Of a DNA stretch of 64,000 nt, positions 8,892 to 17,235 are shown in pieces (position 1 is the stretch's first letter; every line of letters begins with the position of its first letter). Where the stretch lies: positions 1-64,000 of the forward strand of contig DFVG01000029.1 of the NCBI GenBank assembly GCA_002379985.1. The letters are read 5' to 3'. Below the pieces are notes generated by a model. That model ran no database searches, was not told the DNA's origin, and saw only the letters and a program-made list of their open reading frames with translations. Made by a program: the position numbers and the translations under genes. Source of the stretch: Flavobacteriaceae bacterium UBA4166 (GTDB lineage: Bacteria > Bacteroidota > Bacteroidia > Flavobacteriales > Flavobacteriaceae).

Positions 8892-9765
8892 TTGCCCTGG
8901 CAAAAACACGAGCTGCTTCAGGATGATTCCGAAGCCAAATTTCCGGCTCAATCAATTCTAATTCTGAGATTATCGGCGCCCCTTTTTCGTCCCACATAAT
9001 ATCCACTCTTCCATACACGGGGGTAGGCTCACAACGTCGAAAGGCATCTTCAGCCAATTCAATTTCATTCGGTGAAGGCACGTAGGGATGCACCGTTCCA
9101 CCAAAATCATCCTGCACTCTAAAATCTCCCGCCTGGGCTTTTTTCAGAATTGCATGTGTGAATTTCCCTCCAAAGACCATTAAAGAAGCTTCCCCATGTT
9201 CTGTTATGGTAGTCTGAAAGGGTTGCACAAGCATATCACGCTCATAAAGCAATTGCGTGAATTCTTGTTCAAAATGATCAATAGCTTCGTTTTGCAGTTG
9301 ATACGTTAAGTAGGCCGCAGCGCCTACAGCAGGTTTCACGATCAAACGGTCCCAATGTCGGGAACTAGCGATCTCATTGAGGGATCTTCTCGTTCCTTTT
9401 TTGGCAAAGAAGGTAGGAACCGTCGACAATCCTTTTTCTTTCAGATCGTATAAATAATTCTTATCCAAATTCCATATTATGGTCTCAAGAGCATTAATTA
9501 AATAAGTTTTAGATGCTACCCGCTGTAACCACGCTAGAAATTCGTCATAACGTTCGTAATAATCCCAAGTGGTGCGGATAACAGCAGCATCAGACAATGA
9601 CCAATCGTATTCCATGTCATCCCAAGCAGTGCGAGCTACCATATAGCCTTCCGCTTCCAACGCACGCTTCAACAACTCGTATTCTTTCAGAATATTGGCG
9701 ACGTAAGGGGTGATCTTAGTAGGGTTTACATAACGTTTATCGGTTACTAATGTAATGAGCGCCAT
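8866..9765 (-). CDS. ATP-grasp domain protein (RimK/glutathione-synthetase-like)
   Basis: A 299-residue protein of the ATP-grasp fold: an N-terminal Rossmann-like pre-ATP-grasp domain (ALITLVTDKRY, ...YDWSLSDAAVIRTTWDYY) and then the ATP-binding part (VPTFFAKKG, LIVKPAVGAAAY, MLVQPFQTTITEHGEASLMVFGG). It closes with YGRVDIMWDEKGAPIISELELIEPEIWLR, where Asp/Glu/Asn-type Mg ligands lie. Members ligate a carboxylate to an amine or thiol; the substrate is not deducible. It stands alone, convergent with the M23 peptidase gene. Confidence 0.75.
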   Translation of the reverse strand: MALITLVTDKRYVNPTKITPYVANILKEYELLKRALEAEGYMVARTAWDDMEYDWSLSDAAVIRTTWDYYERYDEFLAWLQRVASKTYLINALETIIWNLDKNYLYDLKEKGLSTVPTFFAKKGTRRSLNEIASSRHWDRLIVKPAVGAAAYLTYQLQNEAIDHFEQEFTQLLYERDMLVQPFQTTITEHGEASLMVFGGKFTHAILKKAQAGDFRVQDDFGGTVHPYVPSPNEIELAEDAFRRCEPTPVYGRVDIMWDEKGAPIISELELIEPEIWLRNHPEAARVFARAIKTKMGPV

Positions 9766-9822
9766 AAGCAGTGGTTCAGAAAAACAAAAAGAAACTTATC
9801 TTTAGAGGTATAAAAATACAGC

Positions 9823-10260
9823 ATGAAATCATTTTATATCAACCTTTGTTTTCTTTTTTCAGCTTTTATGGTATCCTTCGGGCAAACCTATTCCGAAGAT
9901 AAAAAAGCAATCCTCGACGTCATGAAAGCACAAGAAAAAGCGTGGAGTAATCACGATCTCGAAGGTTTTATGGAGGGCTATTGGAAGAGTGATTCACTCA
10001 CTTTTTATGGAGCAAGCGGACTTACAAAAGGATGGCAAGCAACACTGGACAATTACAAAAAAGGCTATCCCACACCCGCCGATTCGGGAACGCTCACCTT
10101 TACCGTGAATAACGTTACACAAATTGACACCACCAGTTATTGGGTGATGGGTGCCTACCACCTAGAGCGACCCAAGGGTAATGCCGAAGGTGTGTTTATG
10201 ATCATCTTTAAGAAAATTGACGGCGCCTGGAAAATTGTAGGCGATATGTCATGCGGTTAA
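9823..10260 (+). CDS. Secreted SnoaL/DUF4440-type NTF2-like protein
   Basis: 145 residues: a signal peptide to about residue 20 (ending F-G-Q) followed by one NTF2-like cone domain (AILDVMKAQEKAWSNHDLEGFMEGYW ... MIIFKKIDGAWKIVGDMS). Small proteins of this fold bind or turn over small molecules; the function here is unknown. A near-consensus -7 box (TATCTTTA) lies about 20 bases before the start. The last 4 bases overlap the convergent D-amino-acid dehydrogenase gene. A second DUF4440-type protein lies at 22688-23107. Confidence 0.75.
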   Translation: MKSFYINLCFLFSAFMVSFGQTYSEDKKAILDVMKAQEKAWSNHDLEGFMEGYWKSDSLTFYGASGLTKGWQATLDNYKKGYPTPADSGTLTFTVNNVTQIDTTSYWVMGAYHLERPKGNAEGVFMIIFKKIDGAWKIVGDMSCG

Positions 10261-11504
10261 AATTTTCGATTGGGATCGAAAGCCGTTGCGGAAATCGGCG
10301 GCTTTTTGCCTGATAGCAAAGCTGCGATCACTTTACCCGTGGCAGGTGCCATACTCCAACCCATCATCGCATGTCCGGTAGCAATAGCCAAATTCTTACA
10401 TTGGGAAGAAAATCCGATATAGGGCAAACCATCGGGCGTTACGGGACGTAAGCCACAGGCGGCCTGGGCTTGTTCTTCTTCTAACACTGAAATATTCTCG
10501 TAATAGTTGGGGACGGCATTCGCAATTGCGGACACACGTTCCGGGCGTATTTTTTTGTTTATTCCGGAAAGCTCCATGGTTCCCGCAAATCGAGTGGCAT
10601 GCTCCATGGGGGTTACGGCAACTTTAGTTTCTGATAAAATTGCCGGCAAGGAAATGGGTAGCTTTCGCGAAACATCAATACGATATCCCTTTCCTGCTTG
10701 CAATAATAATGTATGGCCAAATTGTTTAACCAAAGAACCGCTCCAGCTTCCGGCGGCCAACACAAACTGATCACCCTCGTAAGCTGTCGTTGCCGTTTGA
10801 GCGGCCTGTATTGCAGTTCCTTTCATCTTAAAACTAACAACGGCTTGCTTGGGAATTATCGTAACTCCTTGGTTTTTTAGATGCGCCTTTAATTGTTGCA
10901 TCACGAGATAGGGCGTGCTGTGCCAATCACAATGGTAATGAACGCCTCCGATAACGGCTTCAGAAATTGATGGCTCCAGCGTTTTAAGCTCTCTTCTTGA
11001 CAGTAATTGCGCTCCCAAGGATTCGCGATTGACCAATTGCGCCAATCGCTGTTCTTTCTCCAAGGCCTTTTCGGTCAAACAAAGAGTAAGCAGCCCTTTG
11101 TGTTCTAAGTGAAACTGAAATGAGGGCAGCGTTCGCATCTCCTGATATAATTGCACACTGAGTACTGAAATATCTTTAATTGCTTGTACTGCTTTTTCAG
11201 ATTTGGTGAGGGTGCAACTTTTCTGAAACGCACGTGCCCAAAGAAGAAATTCTTTTTCAAGTCGGGGTTTAATGTACAGCGGACTCGTACTTCGGAACAT
11301 CCATTTTAAGCCTTGTTGCACCATGCCGGGAGAAGCCAGCGGTATTAAATGACTGGGAGAGATAAAGCCGGCATTTACGTAGGACGCTCCTTCATTCATG
11401 TCTGATTGATCCAAGAGCGTCACCTGATAACCTTCTTGCTCTAAATAAAAGGCCGTGCATAAGCCAACAATCCCTCCTCCTATGACGACGACTTTTCTTG
11501 ACAT
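10257..11504 (-). CDS. FAD-dependent D-amino-acid dehydrogenase (DadA-like)
   Basis: A 415-residue DAO-family flavoprotein. Residues 5-35 form the Rossmann FAD site (VVVIGGGIVGLCTAFYLEQ, then the acidic residue in LLDQ). SYVNAGFISPSHLIPLASPGMV follows, and the C-terminal LRPVTPDGLPYIGF...ATGHAMMGWSMAPATGKVIA is the second FAD-contact region of DadA proteins. It oxidises D-amino acids (or hydroxyproline-type imino acids) to oxo acids and passes electrons to the quinone pool. It is last in an operon that starts at ruvC, 2 bases after the YjbR gene. Confidence 0.85.
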   Translation of the reverse strand: MSRKVVVIGGGIVGLCTAFYLEQEGYQVTLLDQSDMNEGASYVNAGFISPSHLIPLASPGMVQQGLKWMFRSTSPLYIKPRLEKEFLLWARAFQKSCTLTKSEKAVQAIKDISVLSVQLYQEMRTLPSFQFHLEHKGLLTLCLTEKALEKEQRLAQLVNRESLGAQLLSRRELKTLEPSISEAVIGGVHYHCDWHSTPYLVMQQLKAHLKNQGVTIIPKQAVVSFKMKGTAIQAAQTATTAYEGDQFVLAAGSWSGSLVKQFGHTLLLQAGKGYRIDVSRKLPISLPAILSETKVAVTPMEHATRFAGTMELSGINKKIRPERVSAIANAVPNYYENISVLEEEQAQAACGLRPVTPDGLPYIGFSSQCKNLAIATGHAMMGWSMAPATGKVIAALLSGKKPPISATAFDPNRKF

Positions 11505-11506
11505 GC

Positions 11507-11866
11507 CTACAAATTAGCGAGTTCTTCCTTTACTTTCTTCGGTAAACTGTCCACAATCAATTGATAGGAATGATCGATAAGCTCGTACAATAATTTGGTG
11601 GGAATGGGACCTTCCAAGGTGACGGTGTTCCAATGTTGTTTGTTCATGTGATATCCTGGAATGATGAGTCCGTCGTATTCTGCTCGCAATTCCAAAGAAC
11701 GTTCAGGATCGCATTTGAGGTTTGCGGTAAGGGGTTGTCGTTCCAGACTTGCCAAGGCAAACATTTTGTTCATCACTTTAAACACCAAGGTGTCATTATC
11801 AAAAGGGAATGATTCGGTCACTCCTTTTTTCTGTAAACAATAATCTCGAAACGTTTCAATATGCAT
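11507..11866 (-). CDS. MmcQ/YjbR family protein
   Basis: 119 residues matching the CyaY-like fold of the MmcQ/YjbR family: N-terminal MHIETFRDYCLQKKGVTESFPF, then LVFKVMNKMFALASL, LKCDPERSLELR and the final PGYHMNKQHWNTVTLEG. The family has been described as DNA-binding-like, but its role is unsettled. It is packed between the transglutaminase-like gene and the dehydrogenase gene with 2-base gaps. Confidence 0.85.
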   Translation of the reverse strand: MHIETFRDYCLQKKGVTESFPFDNDTLVFKVMNKMFALASLERQPLTANLKCDPERSLELRAEYDGLIIPGYHMNKQHWNTVTLEGPIPTKLLYELIDHSYQLIVDSLPKKVKEELANL

Positions 11867-11868
11867 GA

Positions 11869-12813
11869 CTATTCAATTTTATACCCTAAAACCGGCTGTT
11901 CGTTCATGTAGATCAATAAAAAACGAGCTCCCAAACTTAAAGGTACTTCAAAGCTTAATACGTTGTCCTGTGTTTCGAAAGAAATTTCTTGATAAGCATT
12001 CCCCATTCGATAAGCCAAGGTATTTGGTGCTTCGGTGGAAATTGAGAAAGAAACACTTCCAAGGAAATTTTCAGATCGAAGAATACCCTGTTTCGGAGTG
12101 TGAATGTCTTCAAATAAAAAAAGATCTTGCAACACGAGCGGTCGGTTGCTAAACGTTTCAAACGAAATAGGCGCTTCCAGCAGTTGATCTTCTTCTAATT
12201 CGGGATAATGGCTATTGATAAATACTTCTGCCGGGGTTTGAAAATATAAGTAACTGGGGGCTGGTATAAATTGACCGTCAAATTTCCCGGCACCCCAAGT
12301 AGTATCAAATAAATAATAGGTGCCCTCTATCAGCGCAATGTTCCACATGTGGTTGGTGTTGAAGGACCGACCGATATCGTCAAAATGTGTTTTGGTATCC
12401 CCTCTTACCAAATAACTGGAAATACCCACTTCCTCGCAGAGTTTTTCAAAAAGCATGGCGTAGCCTTCACAAACTGCAATCCCGTCTTTAATAGTTCGCT
12501 CGATAACCTTTTTACGTGTTTTCTCTTCCTTGACATTCCGTTCGCGGTAATTCTTAAAATTGAAATTGAATTTTTTATATTCATCAGGATCGTAGGCGAC
12601 ATTCGCAATGATCCAAGTGTAGATTGCACGTACTTTTTCTGCTTCCGAAGTAAAATCCCGATTAATAAATCGCGCCAAGCCTTCCGTCCCATCAAAAGAA
12701 GAAGGGTATAATTGTATCGTGGCATCTACGCGCTCGAAATCTTGTGCCAGCAACGAAGCACTTCCAAAGTAAAACAGCAAGGCAACAATCTTAAGCGTTT
12801 TCACGGTTCTCAT
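11869..12813 (-). CDS. Secreted transglutaminase-like protein
   Basis: 314 residues with a signal peptide (to about residue 24, S-L-L-A-Q). The transglutaminase-like core has a catalytic Cys in GIAVCEGYAMLFEKLCEEVG (~116), His in TNHMWNIALI (~155) and Asp in YYLFDTTWG (~170). The rest is a beta-rich tail. Such periplasmic proteins are cysteine-protease-like; the substrate is unknown. The start overlaps the upstream DUF4230 gene by 23 bases. Confidence 0.8.
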   Translation of the reverse strand: MRTVKTLKIVALLFYFGSASLLAQDFERVDATIQLYPSSFDGTEGLARFINRDFTSEAEKVRAIYTWIIANVAYDPDEYKKFNFNFKNYRERNVKEEKTRKKVIERTIKDGIAVCEGYAMLFEKLCEEVGISSYLVRGDTKTHFDDIGRSFNTNHMWNIALIEGTYYLFDTTWGAGKFDGQFIPAPSYLYFQTPAEVFINSHYPELEEDQLLEAPISFETFSNRPLVLQDLFLFEDIHTPKQGILRSENFLGSVSFSISTEAPNTLAYRMGNAYQEISFETQDNVLSFEVPLSLGARFLLIYMNEQPVLGYKIE

Positions 12814-13417
12814 GTGTTAATAAAGAGGTGCTATGGGAAGGAAGTTGCGAATAATCTACTTTCCAATGAATCGTCGCGGCAAGATTCTCGAGCAATTGCA
12901 TGGTTTCAAACGCCTGTTGGTGCGCTTCCTCTAATAAGCCGCTTCCCGGAATTTTATCAACGATATACTGTTTTGCTTCGGAATTGATATCGGTGAGATC
13001 AGAAGCGGTAAAGGGATTGGCCCATCCTTCTTTCTTATCATAATATTTGAAATCGGTTTCAATAGAAAGCAGTTCGGGTTGGGGAAAGTGACTCACGATA
13101 ATCGTTCGGTTCTTTTCATCTGCCTCTAACTGAAGTGAGGTAAGATCGAACCCCACATGCGCTTTGGCTTCAATAAGCACTAGTGCTTTTTTCTTTCCCA
13201 GCAGGCGATTGACCCACTTGTGCTTCATACTTTCATAATGATACAATTCTGAAAAATCCCCTTCCACCGTAATCAATTTACAGACAGAACGTATCTGTCG
13301 CATCAACACCACCGATTGCCGATGAGCACGTTGTTTCTTTCGATCTTTGGTTACAAAGCTGAAGATAAAATAAGCAGCGATAGCGCCTAAGGCCAATCCG
13401 AGTAATAATACTTCCAT
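12791..13417 (-). CDS. DUF4230 protein, single N-terminal membrane anchor
   Basis: A 208-residue protein with one N-terminal hydrophobic helix (residues 3-22) and a soluble domain with the DUF4230 pattern: LMRQIRSVCKLITVEGDFSELYHYE, ALVLIEAKAHVGFDL, IIVSHFPQPELLSIETDFKYYD and a C-terminal helix with A-x-Q-A-F-E-T-M-Q-L-L. The function is unknown. The TAATG junction makes it overlap the upstream DUF4260 gene by 1 base. Confidence 0.8.
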   Translation of the reverse strand: MEVLLLGLALGAIAAYFIFSFVTKDRKKQRAHRQSVVLMRQIRSVCKLITVEGDFSELYHYESMKHKWVNRLLGKKKALVLIEAKAHVGFDLTSLQLEADEKNRTIIVSHFPQPELLSIETDFKYYDKKEGWANPFTASDLTDINSEAKQYIVDKIPGSGLLEEAHQQAFETMQLLENLAATIHWKVDYSQLPSHSTSLLTHENRENA

Positions 13418-13770
13418 TAGTTGGTTCCCATATTGCCCAAATGGGTGTGTTTAAAATCATCTGAATATTTGAGTCCGTATCCCAACGCCCGATCCAATGC
13501 AGCATGAGAAAAAAGGATGATCCCGACCAGCAAAAGCCATGGAATTGCTGACGCATACCCTATCACTACGACCGCAATAGCGATTCCCTTATGGTGCAAC
13601 ATATTGTAGGTAATCGCTCCTGTTTTTGTATTGTGAAGGTAGCCAAGCATCCCAATATCGGGCGTTAGGATGAGTACCAAAAACCACCACCAAGCAACGT
13701 CAAGTTGCGCAAAAAAATAAATTCCGGCTAGAAATTGTGCCCACTCTTCGATCTTAAGTATTGTTTTCAT
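13417..13770 (-). CDS. DUF4260 small membrane protein
   Basis: 117 residues with about three hydrophobic helices (EWAQFLAGIYFFAQL, WWFLVLILTPDIGMLGYL, GIAIAVVVIGYASAIPWLLLVGIILFSHAALDRALGYGLKY). The D-I-G-M-L-G-Y and H-A-A-L-D-R-x-L-G-Y-G motifs are those of DUF4260. The function is unknown. It overlaps the upstream cyclase gene by 4 bases. Confidence 0.8.
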   Translation of the reverse strand: MKTILKIEEWAQFLAGIYFFAQLDVAWWWFLVLILTPDIGMLGYLHNTKTGAITYNMLHHKGIAIAVVVIGYASAIPWLLLVGIILFSHAALDRALGYGLKYSDDFKHTHLGNMGTN

Positions 13771-14513
13771 GCTATTTGGTATAAAATCGGTCTGCTGGGA
13801 GCAGCATCATTGTCAAAAGCTGCGACCTGTAAATTTAATAAGTAGGTTCCGTCTTTCACCGTATTCGGAACGTAGATCATTTCGGTAATGGTCGCGTCAT
13901 AGCGCGGTGCTTCCGGGACATTCCAGAACGCCTTATGCGCTAACAATGCACCCTCATCCTTTTCTTTGTCTACGGACGGAAGATCGATTAATAAATGTTG
14001 AATTCCTAGTTCTCGAATATAGGTTGCTGCCGCTTCATGAAGATAGGGCCAATTGGTGTGTGAATACTTCTTGGATCGTTTTTCATCGGTATTGGGCAGG
14101 GTGCGAATGATGAGTGCTTCGGGAGTGCTTCCGTGCAGCAATTTCTTGATCTCGATCGCAGGAATAATGTGGTCGTCCCCTACCATTTCGGGAACGACAG
14201 TGATCACTTCCGCCAGAAAAAAATATCGATCAAAAAGGTTGGCAATAGGATGATCTTCCTTGGTGATATGGCCTACCGATTCGGTATGGGTGCCATGTGC
14301 ATGAGGATTGAAATAGATATTGTTGAAGTTAACCGAAGCCCCCTCAGCCACGCTCCCTTTCCAATCCCCTAATTGTACCGGTGCTATCTTCGGAGGATCC
14401 AAATACCAAGCCACAGGATTCTCATCATTCCCCCGCAGTATCAAAGAAATATCGATAGGCGCGTGTAAATTTACGGTAACGAGACGCTCTTTGATCTTAA
14501 TCGTAGCTTTCAT
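13767..14513 (-). CDS. Cyclase family / kynurenine-formamidase-like metal hydrolase
   Basis: 248 residues of the putative cyclase family (PF04199). The metal-binding HxGTHxE-type motif is present as PHAHGTHTESVGHI (~90-103), with N-terminal LHAPIDISL and a downstream EALIIRT...LLIDLPSVD core. Members hydrolyse formylkynurenine or related amides; no other tryptophan-catabolism gene is visible here, so the substrate is open. It is within the ruvC operon, overlapping hemW by 4 bases. Confidence 0.75.
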   Translation of the reverse strand: MKATIKIKERLVTVNLHAPIDISLILRGNDENPVAWYLDPPKIAPVQLGDWKGSVAEGASVNFNNIYFNPHAHGTHTESVGHITKEDHPIANLFDRYFFLAEVITVVPEMVGDDHIIPAIEIKKLLHGSTPEALIIRTLPNTDEKRSKKYSHTNWPYLHEAAATYIRELGIQHLLIDLPSVDKEKDEGALLAHKAFWNVPEAPRYDATITEMIYVPNTVKDGTYLLNLQVAAFDNDAAPSRPILYQIA

Positions 14514-15658
14514 TGGCTTCCCTCTGTGGAATTTAAATGTACTAAGAATAAATCACTTGCGATACCATCACTTAAGAACTTTCCTTTAGCAGAAACCCTT
14601 AGGGACGTTCCCTGTTCAAGTAAAAACCCTTGCGCTACATGCGAAGCTGCTTGCTGGGTGGCATAGTTTCGATATCTAGTTCCAAACGTACGTTCAACCG
14701 CATCCAGGTCAATACCTTCTTGAAGCCGTAAACGGGTCATCACGTATTCGTTGTAGCGATCTGTTTTGGTCAAAGTTTCTCGTTCTATGGGCAATGTCTT
14801 TTCAGTTATGGCCTTGATGTATTGAGCATTGTTAGCGACATTCCAACTGCGCTGCTTTCCATCATAACTGTGCGCAGAAGGGCCAATACCCAGATAAGAC
14901 TTTCCTAACCAATAAGCTTGATTGTTCTTCGACTGATACCCGGGTTTCCCAAAATTAGAAAACTCATAGTTTATATATCCTTCGCGGTGCGTGGCTTCCA
15001 TCAACAGCTGATGGTGTTCTTGAGCCACCTCATCCTCCACCGGCGGAATGATGCCCTTTTCAATGAATTTTTTCAAGGCGGTTCGTGGTTCCACGGTAAG
15101 CGCATAGCAAGAAAGGTGTGGAACTTTCAATTCGAAGGCCTTCTCAAGGTTCTTGTGCCAGCGCTCTAACGTCATGTTTGGGATTCCATAGATCAGGTCC
15201 ATACTTACATTCTCAAAATAGCTTTGCGCCAGTTTCATCGTTTCCCAAGCTTCTTCGGCCGAATGCGCGCGATTCATTAGTTGAAGATCCTCGTCAAAAA
15301 AGGATTGTACGCCAATGCTCAATCGGTTAATCGGACTTTCAGACAGTTCTTGAAGGGTTGCTTCGGAAAGGTCGTCTGGGTTGGCTTCCAATGTTATTTC
15401 GGGATCGGGTAGCACCGAATAGGTTTCAGAAATGATCGATAATAATTGCTCCATCTCTTCCGAAGTAAGCAAACTAGGCGTACCGCCACCAAAATAGATG
15501 GTTTCTATGGGCGTGTGTAATTCTTCTTTTCTTAGCACAAGCTCTTGCTCCATCGCAGCCAACAAGGGCGTTTTATTTTTTAAGGAAGTAGAAAAATGAA
15601 AATCACAGTAATGACAGGCTTGTTTGCAAAACGGAATGTGAAGATAGATGCCGGACAT
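14510..15658 (-). CDS. hemW: Radical SAM haem chaperone HemW
   Basis: A 382-residue radical SAM protein. The [4Fe-4S] cluster motif CxxxCxxC is at residues 11-18 (CKQACHYC), and a fourth cysteine-free YFGGGTPSLL segment is followed by TLEANPDDLS, NRLSIGVQSFFD and DLIYGIPNMTLERW, all HemW/HemN-like. The CxxxCxxC-x-F spacing and the lack of an N-terminal extension point to the HemW haem chaperone rather than the coproporphyrinogen dehydrogenase HemN. It lies between ruvC (44 bases upstream) and the cyclase gene. Confidence 0.9.
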   Translation of the reverse strand: MSGIYLHIPFCKQACHYCDFHFSTSLKNKTPLLAAMEQELVLRKEELHTPIETIYFGGGTPSLLTSEEMEQLLSIISETYSVLPDPEITLEANPDDLSEATLQELSESPINRLSIGVQSFFDEDLQLMNRAHSAEEAWETMKLAQSYFENVSMDLIYGIPNMTLERWHKNLEKAFELKVPHLSCYALTVEPRTALKKFIEKGIIPPVEDEVAQEHHQLLMEATHREGYINYEFSNFGKPGYQSKNNQAYWLGKSYLGIGPSAHSYDGKQRSWNVANNAQYIKAITEKTLPIERETLTKTDRYNEYVMTRLRLQEGIDLDAVERTFGTRYRNYATQQAASHVAQGFLLEQGTSLRVSAKGKFLSDGIASDLFLVHLNSTEGSQ

Positions 15659-15702
15659 GATTTTTGATTTCTACGGAAAGGTACACAATTGGGGGCTACA
15701 CC

Positions 15703-16254
15703 TTACCCCACACGATCTTCATTTTGTTTTATAAAAGCATCCCAGCCGGAATATTTCTTACCGGTATCCAACGTGTTGCCATTATAGAAATGACACACGG
15801 CCGCCGCTAATCCATCGGTACTATCGAGATTTTTCGGAAGCTTTTTTAGTCCCAACGTTTGTTGCAACATTTTCGCGACCTGTTCTTTACTGGCGTTTCC
15901 GTTCCCGGTGATGGCCATCTTGATCTTTTTTGGAGAGTATTCTGTTACCGGAATTTGACGCGACAAGCCCGCCGCCATGGCAACTCCTTGTGCCCTGCCT
16001 AACTTGAGCATGGATTGAACATTTTTTCCGAAGAAAGGCGCTTCAATGGCGATCTCATCAGGATGATGCGTATCAATGAGCTCGACCGTACGTTCAAAGA
16101 TCTGTTTCAGACGCACATAATGATCATCAAATTTCGATAGTTTTAGTTCGTTCAATTGAAGAAAAATCATCTTTTTATTGATGACTTTGATCAAGCCAAA
16201 TCCCATGATTGTCGTCCCGGGATCAATTCCTAAGATGATGCGTTCCGAAGCCAT
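15703..16254 (-). CDS. ruvC: Crossover junction endodeoxyribonuclease RuvC
   Basis: A 183-residue Holliday-junction resolvase. RNase-H-like catalytic acids are visible: D in GIDPGTT (~10), E in IAIEAPFF (~71) and the D pair in LDSTDGLAAAVCHF (~145-148). KNVQSMLKLGRAQGVAM is the conserved dimer helix. It resolves four-way junctions with RuvAB. First gene of the leftward operon ending at 10257. It is divergent from the flippase-like gene, with 33 bases between starts. Confidence 0.95.
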   Translation of the reverse strand: MASERIILGIDPGTTIMGFGLIKVINKKMIFLQLNELKLSKFDDHYVRLKQIFERTVELIDTHHPDEIAIEAPFFGKNVQSMLKLGRAQGVAMAAGLSRQIPVTEYSPKKIKMAITGNGNASKEQVAKMLQQTLGLKKLPKNLDSTDGLAAAVCHFYNGNTLDTGKKYSGWDAFIKQNEDRVG

Positions 16255-16287
16255 ACTGCTGCAAAAGATTACTTACTTTAGCGAAAC

Positions 16288-17235
16288 ATGATCGCCTTTT
16301 CCTACAAAGCTAAACAATATGGTTGGATTGCCCTAAAGGGAATGATCTTGATCGTGACCGCCTACTACCTATACCACAAACTATCACAATCTGAACGCGA
16401 AATCGATTGGTTGCAAGAACGTTTTTCGGAAAGCAGTTTCTATGCATTTTTTCTGTTGTTCTTCGGAATGGCGAGTGTGAATTGGCTATTAGAAGCACGA
16501 AAATGGCACGCTGTAGTAGCAACAACCCATCCCATTTCATACGGAATGGCGTGGCGACAGAGCTTGATGGCCCTTACCTCCTCGCTCACTACACCCAATC
16601 GAATAGGAGAATATGGTGCGAAAGCGCTATTTTTTCCGGCAAAGCAACGCAAAAAGATAGTGTTGTTGAATCTTGCGAGCCAAGGAAGTCAAATGGCAGT
16701 TACCTTGCTCATGGGAAGTATCGGTATTTGGTGGCTGCGCTACCGACTGCTACCATTATTTCATCTTCGTACACTTTTTTGGTTTGTCTTGGCGGGAATC
16801 GTACTTATGGGTCTTCTTTATTTTTTCAGAAAAAAGAATTGGTTCCTCAAAGGTGCTAGTCCGTTGCGCGTTTGGCGATTCTACCGAAGTATTTCCACAG
16901 GTCTCTGGGTAAAACTCATGGGTATTTCTTTGCTGCGCTATGGATGTTTCAGCTTTCTTTTCTACCTTATTTTAAGTGTTTTTGGTGCGCCCATCAATTT
17001 TATGGAGGCCTATCCGGTGATCTTGGTCATGTACCTCATGGTATCGATCATCCCATCTTTTGTATTACTGGATGTTGTTATTCGAGCCGGAATCGCCGTT
17101 TGGCTATTTAGTTTCCATAACATTCAGGAAATCACTATATTAGGGACTGTTTTTTTGATGTGGATCCTCAATGTGGTTCTCCCTGCCCTCCTTGGTACTT
17201 GGTATCTCGTCACTCTAAAAAAGCAGCCTATATGA
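16288..17235 (+). CDS. Flippase-like/LPG-synthase transmembrane-domain protein
   Basis: 315 residues with about 7-8 membrane helices. The pattern is that of the YbhN/AglD/MprF membrane domain (PF03706): MASVNWLLEARKWHAV, SLTSSLTTPNRIGEYGAKALFF and VILVMYLMVSIIPSFVLLDVVIRAG. The PNRIGE motif is characteristic. It probably moves or remodels a lipid or lipid-linked glycan. Its end overlaps the GT2 gene by 4 bases (ATGA), so the two probably act in one pathway. Confidence 0.75.
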   Translation: MIAFSYKAKQYGWIALKGMILIVTAYYLYHKLSQSEREIDWLQERFSESSFYAFFLLFFGMASVNWLLEARKWHAVVATTHPISYGMAWRQSLMALTSSLTTPNRIGEYGAKALFFPAKQRKKIVLLNLASQGSQMAVTLLMGSIGIWWLRYRLLPLFHLRTLFWFVLAGIVLMGLLYFFRKKNWFLKGASPLRVWRFYRSISTGLWVKLMGISLLRYGCFSFLFYLILSVFGAPINFMEAYPVILVMYLMVSIIPSFVLLDVVIRAGIAVWLFSFHNIQEITILGTVFLMWILNVVLPALLGTWYLVTLKKQPI

